DNA from: Arbacia lixula | Taxonomy: Eukaryota > Echinodermata > Echinoidea > Arbacioida > Arbaciidae | Length of the DNA stretch: 64,000 nucleotides | NCBI GenBank assembly: GCA_963669155.1 | Contig: OZ022580.1 | Span: forward strand, 21,773,696-21,837,695 | Reading direction: 5' to 3' | Part shown: positions 26,701 through 37,274 of the stretch, piece after piece | Position numbering within the stretch: the first letter of the stretch is position 1 | How the letters are laid out: every line of letters starts with the position of its first letter | Made by a program: the position numbers and the translations under genes | Notes under the pieces: model-generated | Told to the model about the DNA's origin: nothing | What the model saw: only the letters and a program-made list of their open reading frames with translations | Database searches by the model: none

Positions 26701-28578
26701 GGAGGAGTGACCGTTATGCAGTCCAAACCCGCAGCAACCTGGTCAGTGTCCGTCTGGTCAGATAATTCAAGAAATGATTGATCATATTTCAACAAACTCA
26801 GTTCAGTGAAAACATGGGTCAATAGGTTTAACATTAAGGTGTTATACCAAATGTCCCTGTTTGTGTGATAACTCGGAAATATTTAACCAAATTTCACCAA
26901 TATCATGTTTGCATTAATTCTTTATTGACTGGCATAAATCTTGATGTTTGAAATGAATATAAGTGACAATTTTTAAAGTGATTAATGACCCACATAAATT
27001 TTTGCAAATGAGAGTAATTTTTGCAAATACTGTACTGACGAATGAACTGCTTTTATATTTCCTTTTTCGCTCTGTCTCTCCTACCATGCAGGTCATCAGA
27101 AAACAAGAGAGTGTTGTGGAAGATCGGAGAGATCTCTGCTAGCAGTGAGCCAGGAACCTTGAGGGCCCGCTTTGAGCTGTCGGAGGGGCCCAGCAAACCG
27201 GCCACCATGGCAGTGCAATTCAGCAGTGAGGGCGCCACATTGTCTGGAGTGGATATTGAACTACTCAACACCTTCTACCGGCTGTCTCTGGTCAAGAAGA
27301 GGTTTTGTACAGGTAGGTATTGCTAGGGCTGCATGCTGATGACACAGCACCTCTTGCTCAATTATAATATTATACAACGTGAACTTCTTTGAATATTGCC
27401 CAAAATGCAAGGGTTCCGTACATGATGTTGAACTCTGAATCATTAAGTGGTACACATGCTATAGAATATATGAATATGACTGGATGTTGGAAATTCATGA
27501 GTACTTATTTAACATTTTGTTTAATTGATTCTATGGGTATAAATGGGTATATGAAAATAAAGTCACTAAATTAATTTTAAATATCTTTTACCGAATATCA
27601 ACAAATTCGGTACAATGAAAGCTGACAGGTTTCTCTCAATTTATCTGGAGCCAACTAGCAAGTTTTTCAGGCTTTGGAAGATGAAATGTTTCTATTGGAA
27701 ATTTTGGCAATACATGTACGTGAGTTTCTGCACAGGAGGGTGGAGACATATCAGTCGACAGTGCACAGTCAAGTTTCTCTTACTAGTTTATTTTTTCCTT
27801 TCTACTAAGTTAATTGTGAGCTTTTTATCACATTTTGTGAACACAAAAGTCCATAATTTTAACATTCGTAGATATCCTCCTAAAAGGAGAAAATCAAGTA
27901 TCCAATATTGACTGTAAGCTGTGTTGCCCCTTAATTTTAAACCCTTAGTATATTCAATAAATCATTTCTAACATCTAATAGTCATGTGACATGTGAAATG
28001 ATTATGCTGCAATAATGGGCAATTGCAAATACGGAAGGGAAATGTATCACAAGAATTGTAATAGAAATATGTTAATTTTAACAGCAGGGTTAAAGGGAAT
28101 ATACTCTACTGGGAAGACAAAAAGCTTTCAAACAGGTGATCTTGAGCAATCTTCTTGCCAGTGGTCTTAAATTAATGTATTGTCCATTTCAGAAACTTAC
28201 TGAAAGTTATTTGTCCTCAAATGATCCAAATTAAGAATAATCAATGATTCAATCACAAATCATGAAGGCCGAACAATTTGAGGATTTGTGATTTAATCAC
28301 TAATTATTCCTCATTTGGATCATTTGAGGGCAAATAACCCATAATAATGCAAAATAAGACGATTGGTAAGAAGGTTGTTCAAGATCACCCGTTTGAAGGA
28401 TGTTTGTCTTCCCAGTACAGTATATCCCCTTTAATTCCTTCTGATGTAACGATCAGTATTTCCAACTGATAATCATGTTTTGAGAGCTGTATTACTTCCA
28501 GTGATATGTTTCATGTCACCTAAGGCAGTGTATTTGTTTTCTCCTTTCCTTTCAGGAAAATACTTGTCTGTGAGCTAA
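163..28578 (+). CDS. FCHO2: FCHO1/FCHO2-type muniscin, 3' part of gene (11 exons)
   Basis: Endocytic adaptor of the muniscin family; known members pair an N-terminal F-BAR domain with a C-terminal mu-homology domain (muHD) and act at the plasma membrane with Eps15, intersectin and AP-2 to start clathrin-coated pits. Exons seen: 163-181, 3237-3282, 11991-12112, 16616-16705, 22092-22252, 22668-22882, 24942-25097, 25949-26081, 26539-26741, 27092-27312, 28556-28578. They sum to 1389 nt (462 residues plus stop) and every junction keeps phase. The first five and a half exons encode a Ser/Pro/Thr-rich linker. The muHD starts near [15 protein letters not shown] and runs through [56 protein letters not shown] and [12 protein letters not shown]. 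This order and wording match FCHO proteins; SGIP1 is the next best candidate. The F-BAR exons lie left of the window. FCHO1 and FCHO2 cannot be separated in an invertebrate, so the symbol marks the family. Confidence 0.9.
1385..1975. repeat. Tandem duplication, unit about 304 bp
   Basis: The stretch from CAGTGCAAGCCTTCCATTT at 1385 to GCAACGTGCACAAAG near 1660 recurs from 1689 to about 1975 with few substitutions. Both copies include the phrase CGCACAGGTAAG, which looks like a 5' splice site. Confidence 0.8.
2134..2257. repeat. Fold-back inverted repeat
   Basis: Arms 2134-2169 and 2223-2257 are near-perfect reverse complements (core ACTATCACTTCC / GGAAGTGATAGT). Inner arms GCTATCTTTCC / GGAAAGATAGC lie between them. 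Weaker pairing (GATTATTTGCTT and its complement) extends outward to about 2095 and 2300. Probably a MITE or hairpin element; no target duplication could be fixed. Confidence 0.7.
2404..3117. repeat. 44-bp minisatellite, about 16 copies
   Basis: The unit is built from ATCTTGTGATCTGGC, TAGCTAACTTGATAATG and AAATAGCTGG. The first two or three units differ (TTGGTAATGAGATATCTGG), so the array has an older left edge and a homogenised body. Confidence 0.95.
3237..3282 (+). CDS. FCHO2: FCHO linker exon (46 nt)
   Basis: Acceptor TTTCAG at 3231-3236 and donor GTAAGT at 3283. In the frame linking both neighbours it reads [14 protein letters not shown], a basic, disordered linker stretch. The two leftover bases AG plus C from the next exon give Ser. 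Support comes from phase and splice sites rather than strong homology. Confidence 0.55.
4861..5370. repeat. 10-bp satellite (CCCCACCCTA)n, about 51 copies
   Basis: Uninterrupted 10-mers with mostly single-base variants (CCCCACCGTA, CCCCACCCCA, CCCTTCTCCA). The complementary strand is (TAGGGTGGGG)n, a dense run of G-tracts able to form G-quadruplexes. The 10-bp period opens long Pro/Thr-rich reading frames that are repeat artefacts. Confidence 0.97.
6121..6242. mobile_element. 122-bp palindromic MITE, Tc1/mariner-like
   Basis: Begins CAGTAGGGCCTGAGATCAAC and ends with its near-perfect reverse complement; arms are about 37 bp with one or two mismatches. TA flanks both ends (6119-6120, 6243-6244), fitting a TA target duplication. 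Confidence 0.75.
7079..7366. mobile_element. 288-bp MITE with GGGCC-type terminal inverted repeats
   Basis: The left end GGGCCTGTATCACAAAAAGT pairs with ACTTTTTGTGATACAGGGCCC at the right end with a one-base length difference. Internal GATCGATAT-type palindromes also fold. The target duplication is unclear, so the superfamily is not assigned. Confidence 0.7.
9471..9491. repeat. Homopolymer G run (21)
   Basis: Uninterrupted G tract within the large FCHO intron; a shorter G run of about 15 lies at 36147-36161. Confidence 0.95.
11991..12112 (+). CDS. FCHO2: FCHO linker exon with clathrin-box-like LLDLD
   Basis: Acceptor ATAG at 11987-11990, donor GTAAGT at 12113. It encodes a Ser/Asn/Thr-rich segment containing [18 protein letters not shown] fits the type I clathrin-box pattern (L-hydrophobic-x-hydrophobic-D/E) known from amphiphysin. 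It starts at codon position 3 and ends at position 1. Confidence 0.75.
13053..14594 (+). mobile_element. Helitron/Helentron-like repeat with 65-bp minisatellite
   Basis: About 18 copies of a 65-bp unit (GTGGTATTCAGGGTGACTTT, CCTCTTGTAAGACATTG, TTTAACCCTTTGACTC, TGCTGCTTAGCT) run to about 14240. Non-repeat sequence shared with 24000-24619 and 39889-40140 follows. It ends with GGCGGAGGCATATTTAT, an imperfect hairpin CGACTG..CAGTC and CTAG at 14591-14594 followed by T. The left boundary is not defined. Confidence 0.6.
14694..14777. repeat. CT/AG microsatellite
   Basis: (CT)n with a few interruptions. The Ser/Leu and Arg/Glu-rich ORFs across it are artefacts. Confidence 0.97.
16616..16705 (+). 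CDS. FCHO2: FCHO linker exon
   Basis: Acceptor CCAG at 16612-16615, donor GTAAGA at 16706. It encodes [19 protein letters not shown] and a short Ala/Arg-rich tail. It is GC-rich relative to its introns, as are the other exons. Aromatic F..F and DSF motifs resemble endocytic short linear motifs; this is inference only. Confidence 0.75.
16706..22091 (+). other. FCHO intron (5.4 kb)
   Basis: No exon recognised. It has an AT-rich tandem array at 17763-17873 and a CT-rich patch near 21545-21640. Nothing else supportable was seen. Confidence 0.5.
17763..17873. repeat. AT-rich tandem repeat (about 20-bp unit)
   Basis: Repeats of ATATGATATATTATATAAT, later diverging to GGTATCCTATATAAT units; strongly self-complementary. 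Confidence 0.9.
22092..22252 (+). CDS. FCHO2: FCHO linker exon, proline-rich
   Basis: Acceptor CCCAG ending at 22091, donor GTGAGT at 22253. It encodes [20 protein letters not shown], a Gly/Thr-rich part and [14 protein letters not shown], a possible SH3-binding stretch. The first codon is completed by T from the preceding exon; it ends on a whole codon. Confidence 0.85.
22668..22882 (+). CDS. FCHO2: FCHO exon: end of linker and start of muHD
   Basis: Acceptor ACTGCAG ending at 22667, donor GTAAGC at 22883. It begins [20 protein letters not shown] and ends with the muHD opening [19 protein letters not shown], a strongly conserved FCHO/SGIP1 signature. It starts in phase 0 and ends after two bases of a Lys codon. 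Confidence 0.92.
23293..24619 (+). mobile_element. Helitron/Helentron-like non-autonomous element
   Basis: Starts TATGCCTCCGCC right after a T-run. An imperfect hairpin TGCCTCCGCCAC/GTGGCCGGAGGCA and a (CCGT)n microsatellite (23339-23408) follow, then about seven degenerate units of 120-140 bp (AGGTCAATGAACTTTGCC, CACAATAAATCCAAATCCAA). Near the end it has the exact complement GGCGGAGGCATA (24575-24586), a perfect 7-bp hairpin CGACTGC/GCAGTCG (24592-24608) and CTAG (24616-24619) followed by T. No Rep/helicase is encoded. It split one copy of a flanking duplicated sequence (GCATCAATTGTGACC at about 23123, ACATCAATTGTGATC at about 24624). Confidence 0.65.
24942..25097 (+). CDS. FCHO2: FCHO muHD exon
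   Basis: Acceptor CCAG ending at 24941, donor GTAAGT at 25098. It encodes [31 protein letters not shown], then [14 protein letters not shown], closely following the FCHO mu-homology core. Confidence 0.95.
25098..25948 (+). other. FCHO intron with tRNA-like relic
   Basis: No exon recognised. A degenerate tRNA-like sequence lies at 25753-25813. Confidence 0.5.
25753..25813 (+). pseudogene. tRNA-like relic, possible SINE head
   Basis: TCTCCGC at the left can pair with TGGAGA at the right (acceptor-like). CCTAGTGGCTAAGG looks like a D-arm/box A. CCAAG TTTGATT CTTGG is a perfect 5-bp T-arm with a 7-base loop and degenerate box B. The anticodon arm does not fold and total length is short, so this is not a functional tRNA. 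Confidence 0.4.
25949..26081 (+). CDS. FCHO2: FCHO muHD exon
   Basis: Acceptor CCTAG ending at 25948, donor GTGAGA at 26082. It encodes [20 protein letters not shown], a helix-like segment, and [12 protein letters not shown], the hallmark YYNVDxLKYQ of FCHO proteins. It ends in phase 0. Confidence 0.93.
26539..26741 (+). CDS. FCHO2: FCHO muHD exon
   Basis: Acceptor TTCAAG ending at 26538, donor GTCAGT at 26742. It encodes [19 protein letters not shown] and [21 protein letters not shown], the conserved centre of the muHD. The final Trp codon is split across the intron. Confidence 0.94.
27092..27312 (+). CDS. FCHO2: FCHO muHD exon
   Basis: Acceptor TGCAG ending at 27091, donor GTAGGT at 27313. 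It encodes [48 protein letters not shown] and [12 protein letters not shown], the last beta strands of the muHD. Confidence 0.95.
28094..28430. mobile_element. 337-bp fold-back MITE with TTAA target duplication
   Basis: TTAA at 28090-28093 and 28431-28434 flank an element whose two halves are near reverse complements: AGGGAATATACT..GGGAAGAC at left, GTCTTCCC..AGTATATCCCCT at right, with pairing continuing inward through CAAATGATCC / GGATCATTTG. TTAA duplication fits piggyBac or Kolobok. It sits in the last FCHO intron. Confidence 0.8.
28556..28578 (+). CDS. FCHO2: FCHO terminal exon
   Basis: Acceptor TTTCAG ending at 28555. It completes GKYLSVS and the TAA stop at 28576-28578. Known FCHO proteins end at a similar RF..GKYLA position, so the C-terminus is normal in length. 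Confidence 0.9.
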
Positions 28579-31500
28579 CAGTGTTAAACATCCCAGGATC
28601 TTGCTGCTAGGTACTTATGTTCAAGCTTGATGTGTGGGGAAACCTTCCTGGATGCTGTACTGAGGATGAACCTCATTCAACCAACCAAGAACACTCTGAA
28701 ATCACTTCTTGTTATAGTAAACTCAAGTCTGCAGGGCCTCTACGTGTACCAATCCTTGCGTGCATGTTTGGTATAGGAGGGTCACACTTGTTAAATTTCA
28801 TATGGATTGGTCAGTGATTCCCAGAACTATTTGTGTAGTCACAGCTTCTCCTCCACACCTCTCTTTGGATATTGGCAGATCTTCACCTGGGTTTTACAGA
28901 GTTTGCATATGATGCAACCACAATTGGATTTAACCCTTTTTGGACAGACCTTTTTGAGAGTAGGTTGTGATGCAAAAGTTTGCATGGCTGGCTGGGCTCG
29001 ATCACAGACTTGGCAGGCAATATTCACATTAGGCATGGCAGGTTCCTCTTTGTACTTAAGGAAGAAGACAAGGAATTTCTGTTAAAACCATGATACAAGT
29101 AGTATCATATGAGGATCATCATATTAGTGCAAACTGGCTCTGTGGGAGGAATCTGTTCAGGTATACCTCATACAAGCTATAACTCATCAGGAGAATTTCC
29201 CATATTCCCAAGCCTCCCTTCATGTGGTGGCTATTACCTTTTTCTCTGACCGTACTTTATCTCTGCAGGCAGTTCTTTTTTTCTACATGACTGAAAACGG
29301 CTTTAAAGGGAGAAATCAAATGAAATTAAGTATTTGTTGTGAGCTTAAATCAGTGTATTGCAGGCCACAGTCCATTTACAAACCATACCTGAACTTCTAT
29401 CTCAATGCAAATGTCTCTCCCTAATGAATTCAAATGCAAGAAGTGTGTCATGATGGAAATAGTTCTTTCACAAACATTTTAATTTGCCCAAATCAAAACA
29501 GTTTAACAAATTGGGTGCCAAGTCATTCACTGCATTGCTTTGGTAATGCAGCAGTAGTCAAAGGACTGAAGCGTGATTGCAACACATGTCTCATTTTAAC
29601 AGACAAGGGTGATTTTTTTCTTTGATAATATATCTGGGTTTTGTACTGAATGTCAACTACATCACACATAGCTGGTTCTGCTGCAGATGTTAATGTGTAT
29701 TCAATAAATATTTCTTTCAAGCAGATTTCTTATTTGAAACCTTTTTTTCTCTTCAAGTTCACTGATTACTACATTTATGCATAATTGGGCTATAACATGT
29801 GGAATGTGAAGTCAGTTTCAGTTGTTAACACAATTACAGTTTTTTTTCTCCATACTGTTTTATTAAGGTTGAACAAGTATAATAGTAATTCAATGTATTT
29901 TGCAATATATTTAACAATATATTGACAAGACAGTGTGTCTTTACCTATCAAGCATGATTACTTGCACTGCATTTCTTTGGAATGGGATGTGTTAGTGTTG
30001 TGTTTCTCTTCACATTTGAAGAGAGAGTTGATTTTCAAGCTGCAGCCAATGTTGTGTAATTACTATTATTTGAGAATGACTCACACTGAATGGGCAAATA
30101 TATTATACAAATGTGACAGAGATGCACTGTATAAATCTTTAAAGAGAAGTGTCTAAATTTGATATATGCCACCTGTAAGATATGTACCATTGACCAAAGG
30201 AACACTACAGATTTGTACAAACTAATGCCGATAGACTAAATTTACGATCATCATTGCCTTCATGCTAGTTGCTAATATGAAGCTTCGACGCATGTGTTAG
30301 AACATACTTTTTGAGATTACTGTGCACTCTTAGACGGTGCCAGCTACTTGATGTAAATCTTAAAAGTCTGCATTATGTTATGCACTGTGTATTTAGTATA
30401 TTGTTATTAAGAATGAAATCATCGTTACAATTTCTGAGAGAAAACAAAAACAAAATCAAATGTCAGTGCACATACAGTGTCACAATGGTATGTTCTGACT
30501 GAATGGTTGTGAATAGTTCAGTTGGGGTGATAGCCACATTATTTCAATGAATAACATGTTTCTATGTGTCATTATTCCTGTGTGTACATAATGTTATATT
30601 CCTCTCCATACACTTGTGTGTTTGCATTATTCAAATGTTTATAAAAGGTTTTCAGCCTAGATATAGAGAGAACTCTCATCATCAGTCTGAGGGTTGATAT
30701 TCAGTGCATGTCCTATTCCATGTAGAGATAGGAACAGAGTACCTATTTCTGATCACAGACTCACTACAGTACAGGAGGCTGTTCTGTACACTAGTATGTG
30801 TGTTCTTGCATTGGGGCTTAGTAGGGCCAGATAGGAGAAACAGCAATGAATGGAGTCGTTCTTACAAATTCTGTCTCCAACAATTTTCACCTTTCAAATT
30901 AATGTTAAGTGTGGAACAACCTGCATGTGTCATATTCAGAGTCTTGTAATAGATGTTGATCATCAAGAGGAAATGCCCTTCCTTTAATAAACAGAAGCAA
31001 TGATTTGTCCATATGGGACTTCCTTTGCAATGAACAGACAACGGTTTAATTCAGGCACAGACATTTTAGACAGCTTCATCACATGTATTGCACCTTTTTC
31101 CCACAGCTCCATGTTTTATTTTAGAAGTGTTTTTTTCTTCTCCAGAATTGTATAATGTGACCTATTTTTATATAATCTATGTTTGACAATATTCAGGTGA
31201 TTGGATTGATATACATGGCCGACACATTGTTTGGTGTGTCTTGCACATACCTCTTCTGTCACAGATTTGTTGTTGAATTTTGGTTGGGCTGCAATGCCTC
31301 GTGGTCTAGGACAGGCTTATTAACAATGAGATTTTCTTTGCTTTATTCTTGTTATACTAATATAATGTATTCACATTAAAATATGTTCATGCATTAAGGG
31401 ATTAAGCTGATGATAACGGATTTAATAGTAGGATCAACTTAAAATAAAAGAATAACATTACTATTCAGAAATCAAGTCAAAAGACTTCCCAATTGAAAAT

Positions 31501-34500
31501 TTAGATGATAAAGGTTCATCTAGTAATTGATAATACATTATTGTAACCACTGTAAGAAGACATGGATTACCTGTTACAAATGATAAAGTATAATGATAAA
31601 ATGCCATGTATTGTTTTGATTTATATTTGTAATGAGAAGACAAGCAAATGAGCAGATATTTATGAAATGAAAACATTAATAAGTAATGAGATACTTCCAT
31701 CAATACCTTTGAAAAATGAGAACATCGACAAATGCTTGTAATGTAGATGATTTGGCTCTATATTTTGCAAAACACTCTTTTTGATACCTTATTTGATTAT
31801 GGGGCTGGCTCCCTTAAAAGTGATTGAAAGTTCTGTCAAACGCTTGCTGCAGATAACTGTGTTATGTATCTGTTGTCATGCAAAATTAGCTTCTTAAAGA
31901 TCATCCACTATTATGTTTGGGGATGTGACATTTGCATCAGAAACTGTGAATGGGTGCTTATGGAGAGACTGCAAACTATGATTGTTTGTGCCTGTTTTCA
32001 GAATACAAATCAATCTATAATCCAAGTATGTCAAGGTCAGGGGTACTAGTGGTCATGGTTACTGGTAGAATTGTTCTGTCGTCATCACAGGAATCCAGAG
32101 TTTGTTTGATTCCAGTGATTACATCTTTTTTTGATGATCTTTGTTCTGGCATCCCTGACCTAGATTGGGACCCATGATCATTGCAGACAATCACTCCATT
32201 GATCACAATTCCAGTAGCCAGTAGTCTTTACCAATACTACCATGTACAGTTCAGTGGAGATAGCACAGAGGAGTTTTCCAGCCCCATCTGGCATCTTCTC
32301 ATATTTGGGGTTCCACCTACAAATACCACTGAAGGAAAACACTGGTACTCAGCTTGTGTTGTTTTAAAAACTCTTACTCAGCACATTAAAGTTTCAAGTG
32401 TGGGTATCCATTGCCAAGTGCTTTGTGATTACTGTTGTGATAATAGATAGACCATGCTATTGGTTCGCCGTATCATTGTATTACCCTTTCAACAAGAACA
32501 ACAGATTGCAAGATCTAGCTGACAGCTTGTTTACATGTACCTCTGTATCTACCACATGTGATTGTATTCACAACTGATAGAAACGATCCCATAGAGCTTC
32601 ATGTTGTCTGGAGTACACTTACTTGGTTCTCAGATGCATGCGATTAATCTAAAAAAATCTTCTGTAGTCATTGAAATACAGAGATCACCAATAATGTTGG
32701 TAGAAATTATAGCCATTACGTAGACATACTTCTGGTTGCAGTTGACAAGCTTTTCTCTGCATTTGTGATGAAATGATGAAGTATGTGTACAGACTCCATA
32801 GTAATTCATGTATGCATGCAAGTTGGAAAAGTGGGATAATGCAGCATATAATGTCTCTTAGATCAAGGGATTATAGATATTGAAATCAACTTTTCACATT
32901 AAATATTAATATTTTAGACTTCAACAAATACTGAGAAAAGAGGTGAGAAACTCTCACTGAAAGGATTACCAGCATTTGTTTGTATGCATGATTTAGATTT
33001 ACTTCCTAGAATATCAACATTTCAGTGATCCCTTCTCATACTTTATACTGCCTGAACATCATTGTTATTCATGAACGTAAATGTCCATGTCAACTATCTG
33101 GAAGAGAAGAATTGTGGTTCCACACATCAATATTACATTTGATGATCTGAATTTGTATAATAATTAACTGTTTTATCGTATATCTCCTTCTGAAGTGAGA
33201 GAAATGAGTTGGAACAAAGCCTATGAAAGACTCATTTATCTTTTGAAGTATTCTCTGGCATGGATGCCCTCAGAATGAATAAATACATTTTAATTTGAAA
33301 CCCTTTTTATATGTGTATATTGAATGTAGATAAATATTTACAAGAGAGTTTAAAGATAAGAGAGAAGGCCAAACAAATGTGAAATGCTATGCTAAACATG
33401 TTTATAGTGTCATTATCTGTCATATAAGGTATATATGCTGTCCAAGTATACACATTGCACATATTGTATATGAATATAAGAAAGCATCAGAAAATTATAT
33501 GATCACTCCTAGAATAAATATGCGATTGTAATATTGTACTGTATGTAGGTGTATGGCTGTGTAATATACACACACAACATGCATAGATGGAATTATAATT
33601 CAAGCTAGCTCTTGAGTTTTCTTATTACATCTGTTTAATTGGTTGGTCCTGTGATTTCTTGTCTGTGTTTGTCTGTGTTCCTGTGAAAAAACCTTCACGG
33701 AAGGTGAAATGTATAAAAGCAAAGGAATCAAAGAAGGAAAATTTGTAGTGTACACACATCATTTACAACACTCGGTACAAAAATTATGACTGTAACAGGA
33801 AATATGCCTGGATAATTCTCGCCATCTGCTAATAGGCAAAAGAATCCAGAAGCAGCCTTTTTGCTGAACAAATTGATCAACTCCCAGAATCACATACATC
33901 TGGTACATGAATCACAAAGCACATTCTAGAGGCAAGCAACTATTTCAAGAGCCCATATTTTCCTATTTGAGCTGATGCGAAGAGTGTGAGTGAACTTAAC
34001 ACAGAGTTGAACAATGTGTTGAGTTTAGCTGGAAGAGAGCTTTTTTCTGTGCACTCATTTCTTTGAACATGCACTAATTTGCAGAAAGTGTCAGGGTCCT
34101 AACAGCTTCCGGTCTTGTAGTCCAGCACTACATGTTTTGCGTAGGTGCAGTGAACTATTGAAACATGTTGTACGAACTCTCCATCATACATTGTAGTAGC
34201 AGATATAAGACAATATTTTTTTGTTGAAAGTGTCAACGAAAGTGCGATCGTTTGCGCAGATGTACTGATATAGCTGGAAATGCCCAGTTCACTACTTAAC
34301 ATGCCAAAAATCCAAAAAGTGCTAAGAGCGCCATGCGGGGTGATGTATAATTATTTGCGATATCAACCTGCATCTGGGTGTTTTGCTGTATTGCCGATAG
34401 GGAGGACTGAATCTGTATCACTAGGCTGTCGGTGAGACATGAAGCAAGCAAGTATATATCGGTACACATCATCAAAAATGATTACCTATATTTAGGCCCT

Positions 34501-34570
34501 AGATGGACTCATCAATTTTAAGAAGAAATGCTGAAATGAAGAGCGTACAAGGGAAATCAAAGAGGGGAGA

Positions 34571-34574
<4 letters not shown>

Positions 34575-34667
<93 letters not shown>
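34575..34667. repeat. GA/CT microsatellite
   Basis: (GA)n with one AAGA interruption near 34627, followed by a GT/G-rich tract to 34703. Confidence 0.97.
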
Positions 34668-34668
<1 letters not shown>

Positions 34669-35187
34669 AGTGGTGTTTTGGTGGTGGTGGTGGGGGGGGG
34701 GGGAATGTATGTCGTGTATCAGATAATTCAGACAATACATTCTTTGTGCACCATAAATGTCATCCACCATACCTTGGTGGCACAAGAATTGTGAATAACA
34801 ATTGACACTTCAAAGGAAATCTACTCTCAGTAGAATTTATGTTTTTCAACACAACCCAAATGTGAAGCGAGTCAAATATTCTGTCAGAAAGATCTAGAAA
34901 TTTCACCAAGAGTGATAAATAATTGATTGGCTAAGACACTGTGAATTGGCTGGTGTATTGCACAAAGTTCATTGTTCTGTTTTGAACAATTATTTCATGG
35001 ATCTTTCAAACAGTGGGAAATGTAATTAGCATACAGGTGAATATTTAAAGGATCATATAAAAAGTATCAATTGACGGCATTTCTTAAAACATGCACCCAT
35101 AACATTAGATATTCACCAGCTTTACAATTTGTAAATTTTAGCTTGATTTAAGTTGTAACATTGAAGTTGTCGCAACGCTTGCTATTA

Positions 35188-35767
35188 CACATAACGTACC
35201 ACATCACTGATCCTAACACTTGCCATCACACATACCACATCACTGGTCACAACACTTGCTACCACACATACCACATCACTGGTCAAAACACTTGCTATTA
35301 CACATACCACATCACTGGTCACAACAATTGCTATACCACATCACTGGTCACAACACTTGCTATTACACATACCACATCACTGGTCACAACACTTGCCATC
35401 ACACATACCACATCACTGGTCACAACACTTGCTATTACACATACCACATCACTGGTCACAACACTTGCTATTACACATATCACATCACTGGTCACAACAC
35501 TTGCTATTACACATACCACATCACTGGTCACAACAATTGCTATTACACATATCACATCACTGGTCACAACACTTGCTATTACACATACCACATCACTGGT
35601 CACAACAATTGCTATTACACATATCACATCACTGGTCACAACAATTGCTATTACACATACCACATCACTGGTCACAACACTTGCTATTACACATACCACA
35701 TCACTGGGTTACAACACTTGCCATCACACATACCACATCACTGGTCTCAACACTGGCCACCACATAT
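35188..35767. repeat. 36-bp minisatellite, about 16 copies
   Basis: The unit is ACACATACCACATCACTGG plus TCACAACACTTGCTATT. As 36 is divisible by three and the unit lacks stops in several frames, long repetitive ORFs arise on both strands; they are not genes. One unit is truncated near 35330. Confidence 0.95.
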
Positions 35768-37190
35768 TCCATTTAGTAATGTTAAATTCAATTTATTAAT
35801 GAACACAGATGCTGTGAACAAACCAGTTTGATCACATTTACATGTACAATTATTCACATTTCATGATTCATCAATGAAGCATGAGATGAGTTGTACCTTC
35901 CTTAATATTTTACATTATTTGTGCACCACTTACCTTATATCTGTTATATGCATCCATTTTTTACCACTGACAATTAAACTTCTTTACGTATAAACTATTA
36001 AGAATGTTATTCAAAGAAAAGATATGTGTGGGATGTTTGCATGCTTTCTTCTATCCATTGCCTTTGGGTGTGACAGGTCCAATGCTCCTTGTGTAGGAAT
36101 GTAGTTTGTGGCTTTTGATGTGTTGATCTCCCATGGAGATGAAAGAGGGGGGGGGGGGGGGCAATAGATAGAGAATAGCTATCCCTTTACTAACTTAACT
36201 AGTGAAACACAAATATTTATACACACATAGCACATTAAGTACACATAAAATTACAACAAACAAAACTCAAAAGTGACAATCTTCTTTGTCATGATTTTTG
36301 TTGGTGTCCATATGAGATGGTTAGTATTGAACAATTGCACATTATATTTCTAAACCACCTCATACCATATGAATTTCCATTGCTTTAATCAAAGTCATTC
36401 TTTTAATAAATCAACATGAGGTCATATGACATTGTGCAATAAAATATCAATGTAAATATGATTCTTTGTGGCATCATCCTTTTAAATATTCAAAATGATT
36501 TTAATTAATGCTTATGCTGTTTGATTTGGCATTTGAAAGCATAATCAGCACTAATCTAAATCAATATAGTAACAATTCACCAATTGGCTGCAAATGTGTA
36601 CATGAACTTAGTATAGGAACACAGAACACATGTATATGTACATAAATACACACATATGCATTGGCCAATGCAATCATATAACAAGCATTGTCATGATAAC
36701 TGTTTGATCACAAGATTTGCTATTTCATTTACTCATGAATTTGTGTTTCCAATATATTGAAAATGTGGTTTATAAACTGTAACATACCTATAATACCTGG
36801 ATTATCAAAAATCTATGATAAATTTTGAAATATGGTACTACTAAACACATTTCTTGTTAATGAAAATATTTGTGACATATTGTGGGATGGGTTTGTGATT
36901 ATTGAAATAGCTCAACTATCCTGTTTGAATAATTGTTGCACAACATAAAATATATAGACACAAATACCATGCATAATGAAGAGAGCTTTTCATACTTCCC
37001 CCTAGTTTAAAGGTTAAATCTTTGCTTAATTCATACAAAATACCATTTTATCATACAAAATAACCTTGTCACTTTTCATGCCATGAATCAATGCAATACA
37101 ATAACTTCATATTGGTATGTGTTTACTCCTGTGCAGTAACCTGTGGAATGCCCTATATGACACTGTGGAGGAGCCGTATGTGAAGAGCCA

Positions 37191-37274
37191 CTAGCAGCAC
37201 TGCTGAGCTGTACCACAGGACTCGTTGCTGGAGGCCTCGCTGTACAAGTATGGGTCGATTGGACAAGGCTTCAT
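37191..37274 (-). CDS. AS3MT: AS3MT terminal exon 8
   Basis: Acceptor GCACAG on the minus strand, then [16 protein letters not shown] and a Cys-rich end SCGTAQQCC before TAG at 37191-37193. The cysteine-rich tail is typical of animal AS3MT. Confidence 0.85.
   Translation of the reverse strand: MKPCPIDPYLYSEASSNESCGTAQQCC

Larger units (their letters stand above)
28579..37190. other. Tail-to-tail intergenic region, likely includes FCHO 3'UTR
   Basis: FCHO ends at 28578 on + and AS3MT ends at 37191 on -. No exon or RNA gene recognised. AATAAA occurs at several points (for example 29703-29709 and near 33278) but none can be preferred as the polyadenylation site. A GA microsatellite (34575-34667), a 36-bp minisatellite (35188-35767) and a G run (36147) are present. 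Confidence 0.5.

Noticed and set aside
34492..34805. Ser/Leu and Arg/Glu-rich ORFs on both strands
   Set aside because: Produced by the GA microsatellite.
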